Source: an uncultured Streptococcus sp.
Lineage (GTDB): Bacteria; Bacillota; Bacilli; Lactobacillales; Streptococcaceae
Reading direction: 5' to 3'
NCBI RefSeq assembly: GCF_938020365.1
Contig: NZ_CALIIB010000153.1
Span: 1 to 23,321 of the forward strand
Length of the DNA: 23,321 bases
Positions 6,800 to 14,789 of this stretch are shown here, piece by piece. The position numbers were made by a program, and so were the translations under genes. A model generated the notes under the pieces. That model searched no databases. It worked only from the letters and a program-made list of their open reading frames with translations, and was not told the DNA's origin. How positions within the stretch are numbered: position 1 is the first letter of the stretch; every line of letters starts with the position of its first letter.

Positions 6800-7543
6800 T
6801 CAAATATAAGTCCGTTTGTAACTAGCAAAGAATTCTTTGGTTCTAGCTTCCTTGGGATGATTGATAATCTCCTCTGGACTGCCTGACTCGATAATATGGC
6901 CCTTATCCAAGAAAAGCACCCGATCTGCTACCTGAGAAACAAAAGATATATCGTGGCTGACTAGAATCATGGTTTGTCCTGCTTTGGCAGCGTCGGCAAT
7001 GGATTTCTCTACCTCACCGACTAGCTCTGGGTCAAGGGCTGAGGTCGGCTCATCAAGCAAGAGAACATCTGGCTTCATGGCCAAGGCCCGTGCCAAAGCC
7101 ACCCGTTGTTTTTGACCGCCTGATAAATGCTTGGGATAATGATTCTCACGATCGGACAGACCCACCTTTGCCAACTCTTCCTTGGCAATTTTAGTCGCTT
7201 CTTGATCAGACAAATTTTTAACTACCAGCAAACCTTCCTTGACATTTTCCAGAGCTGTCCGACGGGAAAATAAATTGAACTGTTGAAAAACCATGGCCAG
7301 TTTTCGACGTAGCGTCAAAATCTCATCTGGTGAAATAGTTGAAAAATCTACCTTGAAGTTATCAATTTCAATCCTTCCACTGTCTGGCTGCTCCAGATAG
7401 TTGAGGCTGCGCAGGAAGGTTGATTTACCAGCACCTGAGGAGCCTATTAGAGCAATGACTTCGCCTTTTTGAATTTCCAAACTCAGATTATCCAAGACCT
7501 TTTGGCCAGAAAATTCCTTACTTAACTGGGAAATTTTAATCAT
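6800..7543 (-). CDS. Polar amino acid ABC transporter, ATP-binding protein
   Basis: ATPase of an amino-acid importer of the GlnQ/HisP/TcyC type, acting at the inner face of the membrane. At 247 residues it is a typical length. Walker A GSSGAGKST is near residues 34-42, the Q-loop FQQFN near 86-90, the signature LSGGQKQR near 140-147, Walker B LLLDEP near 161-166 and the switch His near 197. I chose the ATG at 7543, nine bases after AAGGAGG; a TTG one codon earlier is possible. The start overlaps the stop of the permease gene, so the two are translationally coupled. The substrate cannot be read from the ATPase. I recall that the equivalent pneumococcal pair has been linked to cystine uptake, but this is not provable here. 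Confidence 0.92.
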   Translation of the reverse strand: MIKISQLSKEFSGQKVLDNLSLEIQKGEVIALIGSSGAGKSTFLRSLNYLEQPDSGRIEIDNFKVDFSTISPDEILTLRRKLAMVFQQFNLFSRRTALENVKEGLLVVKNLSDQEATKIAKEELAKVGLSDRENHYPKHLSGGQKQRVALARALAMKPDVLLLDEPTSALDPELVGEVEKSIADAAKAGQTMILVSHDISFVSQVADRVLFLDKGHIIESGSPEEIINHPKEARTKEFFASYKRTYI

Positions 7544-8349
7544 CAAATCCTACCTCCTTGCGCTTGCTCCATTTTGTCCAGATTGGCTGGCCCCTTGATA
7601 TCCATGGCCTTTTCAATCGCACGACCAATTTGCTCAATCACGATATTGACAATCCAGTAAATAATGGAAACGGAAATGAAGCGCTCAAAATAACGATAAT
7701 CAGAGCCACCGATAGCCTGAGCCTTGGCAAAGACTTCTACGACGCCCGCACTAAAGGCCAGAGATGTTCCCTTTGTCAAGCCGATGAGGGAGTTGATCAG
7801 AGTCGGTGTTGCCACAACTGCTGCATTTGGAATGATGACCCGCAGATAGACTTGGCGATTGGTCATTCCCAGACTGCGAGCTGCTTCGATCTCACCCGGA
7901 TCCACCGAAAGAATGGCTGCCCGAATCGTCTCGCTAGCATAGGCCGCTTCATTGAAGGCAAAGGCGATAATCGCAAAGACTGAGGCAGGAATGGCATTGA
8001 TATTAAAAGTCGTCCCATACTTTTGATTGATGGCTTTCAACAGGAGCGGAATCCCAAAATAGGTCAGCATGAGCTGAACTAAAAGGGGCGTCCCACGGAG
8101 GAAGCTCACAAAGAGAGCCTGAATGGGATACAGAATTCTTGTGCGGTTAATCTTGACTACTGCGAAAATCATGGCCAAGATAATGCCAAAAAATGCCCCA
8201 CCCAGTGTCAACAAAAGTGTGACAGGTAAGGTTTTCAGAATCGCTGGAATGGCATCAAAAACAGCTCGTAAACTAAATAATTTGCCGTCTGGCAGGAGCT
8301 TCAAAAGCTCTTCATACCAGTTTGCAGCTAGGATATAAGTTGTAAACAT
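7543..8349 (-). CDS. Polar amino acid ABC transporter, permease
   Basis: Membrane subunit of the amino-acid importer (HisM/GlnP family), about 268 residues with five to six membrane helices. The EAA loop that docks on the ATPase is clear: EAAYASETIRAAI followed by EIEAARSLGMT and VIIPNA. An upstream in-frame ATG at 8379 exists, but it lies within or before the likely transcription start and lacks a ribosome site, whereas the ATG at 8349 follows AGAGAAG, so I use 8349. No substrate-binding lipoprotein gene is beside it; in streptococci such pairs can borrow an unlinked binding protein. The ATPase gene follows with an overlap at the stop codon. Confidence 0.92.
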   Translation of the reverse strand: MFTTYILAANWYEELLKLLPDGKLFSLRAVFDAIPAILKTLPVTLLLTLGGAFFGIILAMIFAVVKINRTRILYPIQALFVSFLRGTPLLVQLMLTYFGIPLLLKAINQKYGTTFNINAIPASVFAIIAFAFNEAAYASETIRAAILSVDPGEIEAARSLGMTNRQVYLRVIIPNAAVVATPTLINSLIGLTKGTSLAFSAGVVEVFAKAQAIGGSDYRYFERFISVSIIYWIVNIVIEQIGRAIEKAMDIKGPANLDKMEQAQGGRI

Positions 8350-8380
8350 TTTAATTACTTCTCTTTCTCGATAATGCATT

Positions 8381-8408
8381 ATTCTATCATAATTTGGCCC
8401 AGATGCAA
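8381..8408 (-). promoter_or_regulatory. Promoter of the amino-acid transporter operon
   Basis: Minus strand: TTGCAT (8403-8408), a 16-base spacer and TAGAAT (8381-8386). It would start transcription near 8374, upstream of the ATG at 8349 but downstream of the alternative ATG at 8379, supporting the shorter permease. Confidence 0.5.
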
Positions 8409-8470
8409 ACTATTTGGCATCAAGAATAGATAATCTTTAAACCTTTAATAGCTAAGTGGAAAATGACAAT

Positions 8471-8516
8471 AAAATAGACCAGTAATCCTAGTCTATCATA
8501 GTTTCACTGGTCTTTA
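8471..8516 (-). terminator. Helicase gene terminator
   Basis: AGACCAGT (8476-8483) and ACTGGTCT (8506-8513) form a perfect eight-base stem. On the minus strand it is followed by ATTTTATT. It lies about 45 bases past the helicase stop codon. Confidence 0.6.
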
Positions 8517-8557
8517 AAATATAATTTTTCTATATCGTCCATAAAAAGAATTTATGG

Positions 8558-9901
8558 CTAGAATGTCTGACGCTTAGCCTTGCGTTCTGCCCGCCCACGT
8601 GCGCGATTTTCAGCTCGCTTGGTCTTGCGGCGTTTCTCATTAACAGCCCATTGGATTTTCTTCTTATAGCCTGGCTTGATTTTTTTCTTTTTCTTCTTGA
8701 CTAGACCAATCATTTCTGTGTCCAGCTTTTCCTTGGTCTTCTCCCGATTAGCACGGCGATCTCGGTCGTAGGTATCTTGAAATTCCCCATTTTTGATCAT
8801 CTTAGGAGTAAACTTGATACCCAGCTTTTCCAACTCTCGAATATCTGAATCGTCACTTGGTTGATAAAGGGTAATGGCTGTGCCGGGAAGGCCATTTCGT
8901 CCAGTCCGACCAACGCGATGGACAAAGAAAGACAAATCCTGCGGAATGGCATCATTGATGACATGACTGACCCCCTCGATGTCAATCCCTCGAGCTGCCA
9001 AGTCCGTCGCCACTATGTATTCAAAATTCAGATTCTTGACCTGATTCATGATACGCTTGCGCTCCCGCGGCGGGATATCACCGTGAATCTTGGCTACTTT
9101 TAGACCCTGCGCAGTCAGATAAGCCTGCAATTCATCCGCTCGAGTCTTGGTATTGACAAAAATCATCGCCAGATAAGGCTGGAGGAGCTGACTAATCTCA
9201 TAAATCTGGGCATTCTTATCCCGCCCCTTGGTTGACAGGAGCCAGTTATCAATGGTATCGGCAATCACCGTCTTGGTCTTAATCTGCTCCATGACCGGAT
9301 TAGACAGGTATTTCTTCAAGAAAGGTTGAAGCTTCTGCGGAATGGTAGCCGAGAAAACTAAAAACTGCAGGTCTTTAGGCAAGCGAGCTGCAATCCGGTC
9401 GACCGTCTCCAAAAAGCCCATATCAAGCGTCATATCAGCCTCGTCCACGACAAAGGTGTGAGCCTTGTGGATAGCCAAATCACCTGACTCAACCAAGTCA
9501 TAAATCCGCCCCGGCGTTCCAATGACGATATGGGGCTGGCTAGACTCTAGCTTTCCAATCTGACGGGCCTTGTCAGTTCCGCCGACATAGTTGGCCACTC
9601 GAATTTCTTGCTCCGAAAAGCTAGCCAGTTGACGTGCTGCCTGATAGATCTGGGTTGCTAATTCTCGGCTGGGTGCTGTAATCACCGCTTGGACACTGTC
9701 CGCCTCTTCATCTAATTGCTGGAAGATAGGCAGCAAGAAGGTGTGAGTTTTACCTGATCCTGTTTTGGACTCTCCAACTAAGTCTCGGCCAGATAACACC
9801 ACCGGAATCAGCTTTTCTTGAACCTCTGTTGCTTCCACAAAGTTCAGGTCCTTGAGGGCTTCCTGAATATAATCTTTAAAGTTAAATTCTGTAAATTTCA
9901 T
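8558..9901 (-). CDS. DEAD-box ATP-dependent RNA helicase (CshB/YfmL-like)
   Basis: A cytoplasmic RNA helicase likely to act in ribosome assembly or mRNA turnover. The 447 residues carry the full set of motifs: Walker A SKTGSGKT near 45-52, Ia APSREL 76-81, Ib TPGR 129-132, II DEAD 153-156, III SAT 184-186, V ATDLAARGID 298-307 and VI HRVGRTGR 328-335. After about residue 380 the protein becomes a very basic tail (a run of six Lys near 402-408, then many Arg and Lys), which in this family usually mediates RNA binding. It lies after mraY, separated by a terminator, and has its own extended -10 promoter, so it is probably not strictly co-transcribed with the wall genes. The exact paralogue (cshB, yfmL or other) cannot be fixed from sequence alone. 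Confidence 0.93.
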   Translation of the reverse strand: MKFTEFNFKDYIQEALKDLNFVEATEVQEKLIPVVLSGRDLVGESKTGSGKTHTFLLPIFQQLDEEADSVQAVITAPSRELATQIYQAARQLASFSEQEIRVANYVGGTDKARQIGKLESSQPHIVIGTPGRIYDLVESGDLAIHKAHTFVVDEADMTLDMGFLETVDRIAARLPKDLQFLVFSATIPQKLQPFLKKYLSNPVMEQIKTKTVIADTIDNWLLSTKGRDKNAQIYEISQLLQPYLAMIFVNTKTRADELQAYLTAQGLKVAKIHGDIPPRERKRIMNQVKNLNFEYIVATDLAARGIDIEGVSHVINDAIPQDLSFFVHRVGRTGRNGLPGTAITLYQPSDDSDIRELEKLGIKFTPKMIKNGEFQDTYDRDRRANREKTKEKLDTEMIGLVKKKKKKIKPGYKKKIQWAVNEKRRKTKRAENRARGRAERKAKRQTF

Positions 9902-9931
9902 TTTTTCCTCTGTTTACTCTTAATCTTATCT

Positions 9932-9940
9932 ATTATACCA
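9932..9940 (-). promoter_or_regulatory. Helicase promoter, extended -10
   Basis: Minus strand: TGG followed by TATAAT (the hexamer is at 9932-9937). It lies between the mraY terminator and the helicase ATG. No good -35 is visible. Confidence 0.5.
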
Positions 9941-9972
9941 AAAAAATATCTTTTCTGCTCAGCTCAGGACGA

Positions 9973-9999
9973 GAAAAGGCGGGCTTACACCCACCTTTC
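9973..9999 (-). terminator. Terminator of the rsmH-ftsL-pbp2X-mraY operon
   Basis: On the minus strand AAAGGTGGG pairs with CCCGCCTTT around a short loop, with one G-U pair, and is followed by TCTCG after the T-run. It begins four bases past the mraY stop codon. Confidence 0.65.
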
Positions 10000-10002
10000 A
10001 TA

Positions 10003-10986
10003 TCACAAATATAGAATGGCCAAAGTCAGCAAGCTAGCTAAGAGGCCTACGCCCCAGAAGAAGAAGTCGACCTTCCATTCGCTCCAAGGCTGGCCATGCC
10101 CAGAAAAGCCACCAAGCTCAAAGTGGTGATGGACTGGCGTCATACGGAAAATCCGCTTGCCACCCGTCAGCTTGAAGTAAGTCACCTGCATCATAACAGA
10201 AGTCGTTTCAAATACATAGACAATTCCGATGAGAAGCAAGGTCCACTCTTGGTGCAAGGCAATGGAGAGGGCTGCAAGCATACCGCCCAAAGCAAGACTG
10301 CCCACATCCCCCATAAAGATTTTAGCCGGCTTATGGTTAAAGACAAAGAAACCTAGCAAACCACCAATCATGCTGATAATGACAATCAGAAGGTCAAAAC
10401 GCTTCTGCTCCAGGGAAATGACTCCGTAAGCCACCAAGCTGATCGCAACGGAGATACTAGCCAAACCATCAATTCCATCGGTCAGATTGACAGCGTTGGA
10501 GAAACCAACCAGCCAAAAGAGGACGAAGAAGATATAGAGGAAGCCTAGCTGCACTGGAATCGTAAAGACATTGAGAGAGTCTCCTGCCCCGTGCTGATTG
10601 TAGAAGAAGTAAAAGATAACTCCCCCTACCAGCTGCAGAGCTAGTTTCTGCTTAGGATTCAGGCCTTCGTTGATCTTACGAAAGACCTTGAGGAAATCAT
10701 CCAAAAAGCCAACGATTCCGTAGAGAACCAAGATAAAGAGAATCATAATCAAGCCATTGGACAGTTGTTGGGAAAGCAAAGCTGTCACAAAACTAGCCAA
10801 AACAGAAGCAACCAGAAAGACGGTGCCCCCCATCGTCGGCGTTCCAGCCTTAGCCTGATGCTGCTTGACATCCTCATGCATCTGCTGACCTGATATATGA
10901 GCCTTGTGATAAAAACGGATAAAGGCAGGAATCCCAACAAGCGTTAGGATAAAGGTCAGAATTCCTGCAATAATTGCTGTTAACAT
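10003..10986 (-). CDS. mraY: Phospho-N-acetylmuramoyl-pentapeptide-transferase
   Basis: Transfers phospho-MurNAc-pentapeptide from UDP to undecaprenyl phosphate, making lipid I at the inner membrane face. The 327 residues have about ten membrane helices. Catalytic and Mg-binding signatures are present: LDDF near 95-98, NLTDGIDGL near 167-175, FMGDVGSLALGG near 224-235, and the family His cluster PVHHHFELGG near 284-293. The ATG at 10986 follows the pbp2X stop codon by one base, so translation is probably coupled. It is the last gene of the wall and division operon before a terminator. Confidence 0.97.
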   Translation of the reverse strand: MLTAIIAGILTFILTLVGIPAFIRFYHKAHISGQQMHEDVKQHQAKAGTPTMGGTVFLVASVLASFVTALLSQQLSNGLIMILFILVLYGIVGFLDDFLKVFRKINEGLNPKQKLALQLVGGVIFYFFYNQHGAGDSLNVFTIPVQLGFLYIFFVLFWLVGFSNAVNLTDGIDGLASISVAISLVAYGVISLEQKRFDLLIVIISMIGGLLGFFVFNHKPAKIFMGDVGSLALGGMLAALSIALHQEWTLLLIGIVYVFETTSVMMQVTYFKLTGGKRIFRMTPVHHHFELGGFSGHGQPWSEWKVDFFFWGVGLLASLLTLAILYL

Positions 10987-10987
10987 G

Positions 10988-13273
10988 CTAGTCTCCCAAT
11001 GTAACGGTTATTTTTTTCAATTTTTTCAGGTCTGTATTGACCTTCTCCTTCTGCTTGACAACTTTTGAGCCTTTGCCTTTAAAATTGACTTCCAGCCCTT
11101 GCCATTCAGCAAATTGCTCCACATTTTCCTTGGTCCAGCCATACATATCCGGCAAATCTTCAAAGTTATCACTTAAAATCAAAATCTGTTGATTGGCTTT
11201 CAGTTCTTGGCCTTCTTTTACAGAAACCTTCTTGATTTCACTGCCTGTTCCTAAGATGACTGGCTGTACCAGATTGCGGCGAAGCTCGTCAGCCAAGCCT
11301 CCTGGGCTGATTTGATTTTTCAGCTTCAGTTGCTTGGTCAAACCATCGATAGATGGCATTTTATAGGTTGTTTCTTTTTCAACCAATTCCAAAGCAGGAC
11401 TATCTCCAGTCAGATTTAAACTGTCTTTAAGCGCCACAGCTTCTTCCAAGACTGGATTGACAACTTCCTGCCAGAAAAGAGGGGAGAATTTCTCTTCGGG
11501 CTGCTGAACAGTGACATACATAATGAAATCTGGACTTTCTGCCGGCGTCATGGCTACTACGGAGAAAATGTTATTATTCTCCCCTTCCAAATAGCCCTTA
11601 TCTGTCGCAATTTGGGCTGTTCCGGATTTTACGGCCACATCTTGCCCAGAAACCTTGATAACTGGTTCTCCGCCGATATTCAGTGTTCCATAATAAGGGA
11701 CTGTTCCGACCTGAATCATATAGTCCCGAGTCGTTTTCGCTGCTTTTCCTGAAACTGGATGACCAACGATTTCTGGCTGGGATTTACGGGCACTACCTGT
11801 TCGTGAATCATAAATGGCAGAGATAAATTTCGGCTCTAACATGACACCATCATTTGAAATAGCCGAAAAGGCACGTAACATCTGCACTTGGGTCACCCCA
11901 ATTCCTTGTCCAAAGGAACTCATAGCAATGGTTACAGCATTGTCTGTAGGCAAGGCACCATATTCTTCATATCCCATACCAAAACGAGTCGGTAAGCCAA
12001 ATTTGAATTTTGATAGATAGTCTATCCACTTGGCATCTCCCATGTCTTGCTCAATGCGTGTCATCCCAACATTACTAGAGTAAGTAAAACCTTGAGCATA
12101 GGTCAGGACTTGTCCTGTTGATAACCCCATGTTTACATCCCAGTCGCGGATGGTAGCATCTGCAATCTTATATTCCGAGCTATCGAATGTTCCGGTTGGA
12201 TTAAAGGATCCATTATCAATCGCTGAGGCTAGAGTCATAACTTTCATCGTTGATCCAGGCTCATACTGCGTCTGGTAAAGGAAGCTATTCCAAGTTTTCA
12301 AATGATCTACATTCAGGCCCTCTTTGGTATCCGCATTATAAGTCGGACGCTGGGTCGTTGCTAGAATCTCGCCTGTCTTAGCACTGACCAAAGTCGCACT
12401 GACAAATTTTCCTTTAGCTGTTTCTTGGAAGGCATCCATCCGCGTTTCCAAGTATGTCTGTAGCTGGGCAGAGAGGGTTGTATATACATCTTTTCCGTCT
12501 TCTGTCTTAACAGAAACTTCCTCTGAACCTGGGATGATGTTTCCTTTGCTGTCTTTTTCATAGGTAACCAGACCATTCTGACCGCCCAAGATACGGTCTA
12601 ACGACTGCTCCATACCGGATTTTCCTACAAGAGTTTTGTTACCATCTTTATCCTCTTGCATCTGAGCCTGACCGATAAATTGCGAAGCAAAGATACCGTT
12701 ACTATAGCTGCGGTTAGGGCTGGTTGTAAAATCAATTCCCTCTATCTTTTCCTTCTCCATCGCCTGCCGGATAGAGCTCATAGTACTATAGGTGATCCCA
12801 TTTCCTTGAGAACCAAAAGAAACCTGCTTTAAATCCTTTTGCGCAAGTTGCTGCTTAACATAGTCCTTATCCATTCCTAGATGTTGATTAAGAATCTCAG
12901 CAACCTTTTCATACTGGGATTCCTCTACATAGAGGACCTTGCCAGCGGCGGATTTGTAATTTTTATCAATAACAGCATAAATGTTATAGGTCGTTGCATC
13001 TTCAGCGATCGGGACACCGTTGCGGTCATAGATCGTTCCTCGCTTGGCAGCGACCACGACTGTCTTTTGGTGCACTTGCTTGGCACCTTTTGACAAATTA
13101 ACACCGAATTTCTGATCTGTTCCGATAATGGTCGCAAAATTAATCAAGAAAATGAAAAAAAGAAAGACGGCTAAGGCACTCATGCTTTTTCCCACTCTTC
13201 TTCGATTGTATTCGGGTGTCTGTCTGTTTTTTAAAGCATATCGCTGAATGTTTTTTAAAAATCTATTACTCAT
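10988..13273 (-). CDS. pbp2X: Penicillin-binding protein 2X
   Basis: Class B transpeptidase that crosslinks peptidoglycan at the septum and is a main beta-lactam target in streptococci. The 761 residues comprise a short cytoplasmic tail, one membrane helix (about 30-52), a dimerisation domain, the transpeptidase domain and two C-terminal PASTA domains (about 637-760). Active-site motifs are S341-T-M-K344, S399-S400-N401 and K549-S550-G551. The motif residues themselves look unaltered; Thr follows the active-site Ser as in sensitive pneumococci, so the motif sequence alone gives no sign of resistance. It overlaps the end of ftsL by eight bases and is followed directly by mraY. Confidence 0.97.
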   Translation of the reverse strand: MSNRFLKNIQRYALKNRQTPEYNRRRVGKSMSALAVFLFFIFLINFATIIGTDQKFGVNLSKGAKQVHQKTVVVAAKRGTIYDRNGVPIAEDATTYNIYAVIDKNYKSAAGKVLYVEESQYEKVAEILNQHLGMDKDYVKQQLAQKDLKQVSFGSQGNGITYSTMSSIRQAMEKEKIEGIDFTTSPNRSYSNGIFASQFIGQAQMQEDKDGNKTLVGKSGMEQSLDRILGGQNGLVTYEKDSKGNIIPGSEEVSVKTEDGKDVYTTLSAQLQTYLETRMDAFQETAKGKFVSATLVSAKTGEILATTQRPTYNADTKEGLNVDHLKTWNSFLYQTQYEPGSTMKVMTLASAIDNGSFNPTGTFDSSEYKIADATIRDWDVNMGLSTGQVLTYAQGFTYSSNVGMTRIEQDMGDAKWIDYLSKFKFGLPTRFGMGYEEYGALPTDNAVTIAMSSFGQGIGVTQVQMLRAFSAISNDGVMLEPKFISAIYDSRTGSARKSQPEIVGHPVSGKAAKTTRDYMIQVGTVPYYGTLNIGGEPVIKVSGQDVAVKSGTAQIATDKGYLEGENNNIFSVVAMTPAESPDFIMYVTVQQPEEKFSPLFWQEVVNPVLEEAVALKDSLNLTGDSPALELVEKETTYKMPSIDGLTKQLKLKNQISPGGLADELRRNLVQPVILGTGSEIKKVSVKEGQELKANQQILILSDNFEDLPDMYGWTKENVEQFAEWQGLEVNFKGKGSKVVKQKEKVNTDLKKLKKITVTLGD

Positions 13274-13586
13274 TGGTTGTACTCACTGTCTTACGATTTC
13301 CTTTTTGGAGTTTCATATCCTGAGAGCTGGCCAACTGGGACAGCCTTTCATAACGTGTCAATTCATTCACTTCTTGCTTAATATTATCCAATTCAGCCTG
13401 CTCTGACTCAATCTGAGCATTAACTTCAGTCAAATCATGATTGACCTGCAGCAGCTTGGTCTGCATAAACACAATACTGACTGCAAGGATAATCGCTGTT
13501 AAAATAATGGAGCCATAGAAGGCTTTTTCGACTCGAGAAAATTTCCGAATCCGTTTTTGAATAGGGTGTTGCTTTCTTTCTGCCAT
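13266..13586 (-). CDS. ftsL: Cell division protein FtsL
   Basis: A bitopic division protein that bridges the divisome with DivIB and DivIC and supports the neighbouring septal transpeptidase. The 106 residues show a basic N-terminus, one membrane helix (about 24-42) and an extracytoplasmic coiled coil (about 46-85) rich in Glu, Gln and Leu. The sequence is poorly conserved, as usual in the family, so the call leans on topology and on the position between rsmH and pbp2X. It starts five bases after rsmH and its 3' end overlaps pbp2X by eight bases. Confidence 0.9.
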   Translation of the reverse strand: MAERKQHPIQKRIRKFSRVEKAFYGSIILTAIILAVSIVFMQTKLLQVNHDLTEVNAQIESEQAELDNIKQEVNELTRYERLSQLASSQDMKLQKGNRKTVSTTNE

Positions 13587-13591
13587 GAAAC

Positions 13592-14542
13592 TTACTCATG
13601 CACCTTCCTAGCCACGCGCAATTTCGCAGAATGGGCGCGATTATTGGCTTCTAATTCTTCTTTGCTTGGTAAAATGGGTTTGCGTGAAACTAACTCCAGC
13701 TTGGGCTGCAAATCATCTGGAATGAAGGGTAAACCTTTGGGAACATCTACGGTTGAGGCCTCTTTAAACAGTTGCTTGGTCAGGCGATCCTCCAGCGAAT
13801 GAAAAGTAATCACTGAAATACGCCCCCCCACTGCCAACAAGTCAATAGCCTGCTGAATGGATTCATCGGCCGCCCCCAACTCGTCATTGACTTCAATCCG
13901 AATGGCCTGAAAAATCTGCTTGGCTGGATAGCCTTTTTTCTTCAGTTCCTTAGCAGGTTTGGCTGATTTGATAATCTCCGCCAGCTCCGTCGTCGTTTCG
14001 ATAGGCTTGACTTCTCTCGCTTGCTCGATCTTACGGGCAATCTGCTTGGAAAACTTATCTTCGCCATATTTGAAAAAAATACGGACTAGGTCCTTGTAAG
14101 GATAGTGATTCACAACTTGGTAAGCTGTCAAGCTAGCTTCTTGATTCATCCGCATATCCAACGGAGCGTCCTGTTTATAAGAAAAACCGCGCTCCCGCTC
14201 ATCCAGCTGCGGACTAGATACGCCCAAATCATAACAAATTCCATCAATCTTCTCGACCCCTACTTCATTCAAACGAGTCTTGAGATTGCGGAAATTATCC
14301 TTGATAAAGGTCACCATGCCCCGCTCAATATAGGGAGCCAGACGTTTTTTGGCATTATCAATCGCAGTCTGATCCTGGTCAAAAGCATACAAATGCCCCT
14401 TGTCTCCCAGCTTGCTCAAAAGATACTCGCTATGACCAGCTCCGCCCAAGGTTGCATCAACATAGATGCCATCTGGTCGAACATCAAGCTGGTCAATCGT
14501 TTCGTGAAGAAGTACAGTAATGTGATAAAATTCTTTTGTCAT
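13592..14542 (-). CDS. rsmH: 16S rRNA (cytosine(1402)-N(4))-methyltransferase
   Basis: SAM-dependent enzyme that methylates N4 of C1402 in the decoding centre of 16S rRNA; formerly mraW. The 316 residues start HITVLLHET, with the SAM motif VDATLGGAGHSE near 28-39, YAFDQD near 52-57, the family signature DLGVSSPQLDERERGFSY near 105-122 and the motif RISVITFHSLEDR in the last third. It is the first gene of the operon rsmH-ftsL-pbp2X-mraY, whose promoter lies just upstream. The ATG at 14542 has only a weak ribosome site (GATAAGAT), but no other start fits the family better. Confidence 0.97.
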   Translation of the reverse strand: MTKEFYHITVLLHETIDQLDVRPDGIYVDATLGGAGHSEYLLSKLGDKGHLYAFDQDQTAIDNAKKRLAPYIERGMVTFIKDNFRNLKTRLNEVGVEKIDGICYDLGVSSPQLDERERGFSYKQDAPLDMRMNQEASLTAYQVVNHYPYKDLVRIFFKYGEDKFSKQIARKIEQAREVKPIETTTELAEIIKSAKPAKELKKKGYPAKQIFQAIRIEVNDELGAADESIQQAIDLLAVGGRISVITFHSLEDRLTKQLFKEASTVDVPKGLPFIPDDLQPKLELVSRKPILPSKEELEANNRAHSAKLRVARKVHE

Positions 14543-14551
14543 ATCTTATCT

Positions 14552-14560
14552 ATTATATCA
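14552..14560 (-). promoter_or_regulatory. Promoter of the rsmH-ftsL-pbp2X-mraY operon, extended -10
   Basis: Minus strand: TGA followed by a perfect TATAAT (14552-14557), only about ten bases before the rsmH ATG, so the leader is very short. A T-rich tract occupies the -35 region. Confidence 0.55.
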
Positions 14561-14687
14561 CATTCATGTATAAAAAAAAATCTAAAAGAATATATCAGCT
14601 TTTGATAGACTACCTTATAGCTTTTGCAAGTCACTTTTAGAAATCTACCACTTAGCTTACCAGCTTCTACCAGTCAGCGAAAAGGCC

Positions 14688-14715
14688 TTGCGGGCATGCC
14701 ACATTTTGCTATAAT
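14688..14715 (+). promoter_or_regulatory. Promoter of the MFS transporter gene
   Basis: TTGCGG (14688-14693), a 16-base spacer and TATAAT (14710-14715), with TGC before the -10. It lies about 75 bases before the ATG at 14790. Confidence 0.6.
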
Positions 14716-14789
14716 CATAACTACCAATGCATTGCGAGTTGGAATTCCTTCACATTCCGAAATTGATTCGTCCCAAAAGGAGATTTATT

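Noticed and set aside
7558..7983. 141-codon plus-strand open frame opposite the amino-acid permease
   Set aside because: It is antisense to a conserved membrane protein, with Cys/His-rich, unnatural composition and no ribosome site.
10988..13273. Beta-lactam resistance alterations in PBP2X
   Set aside because: The residues in the STMK, SSN and KSG motifs are the standard ones; wider mosaic comparison needs reference alleles that I cannot consult.
14105..14605. 166-codon plus-strand open frame opposite rsmH
   Set aside because: It is fully antisense to the conserved methyltransferase and its promoter.
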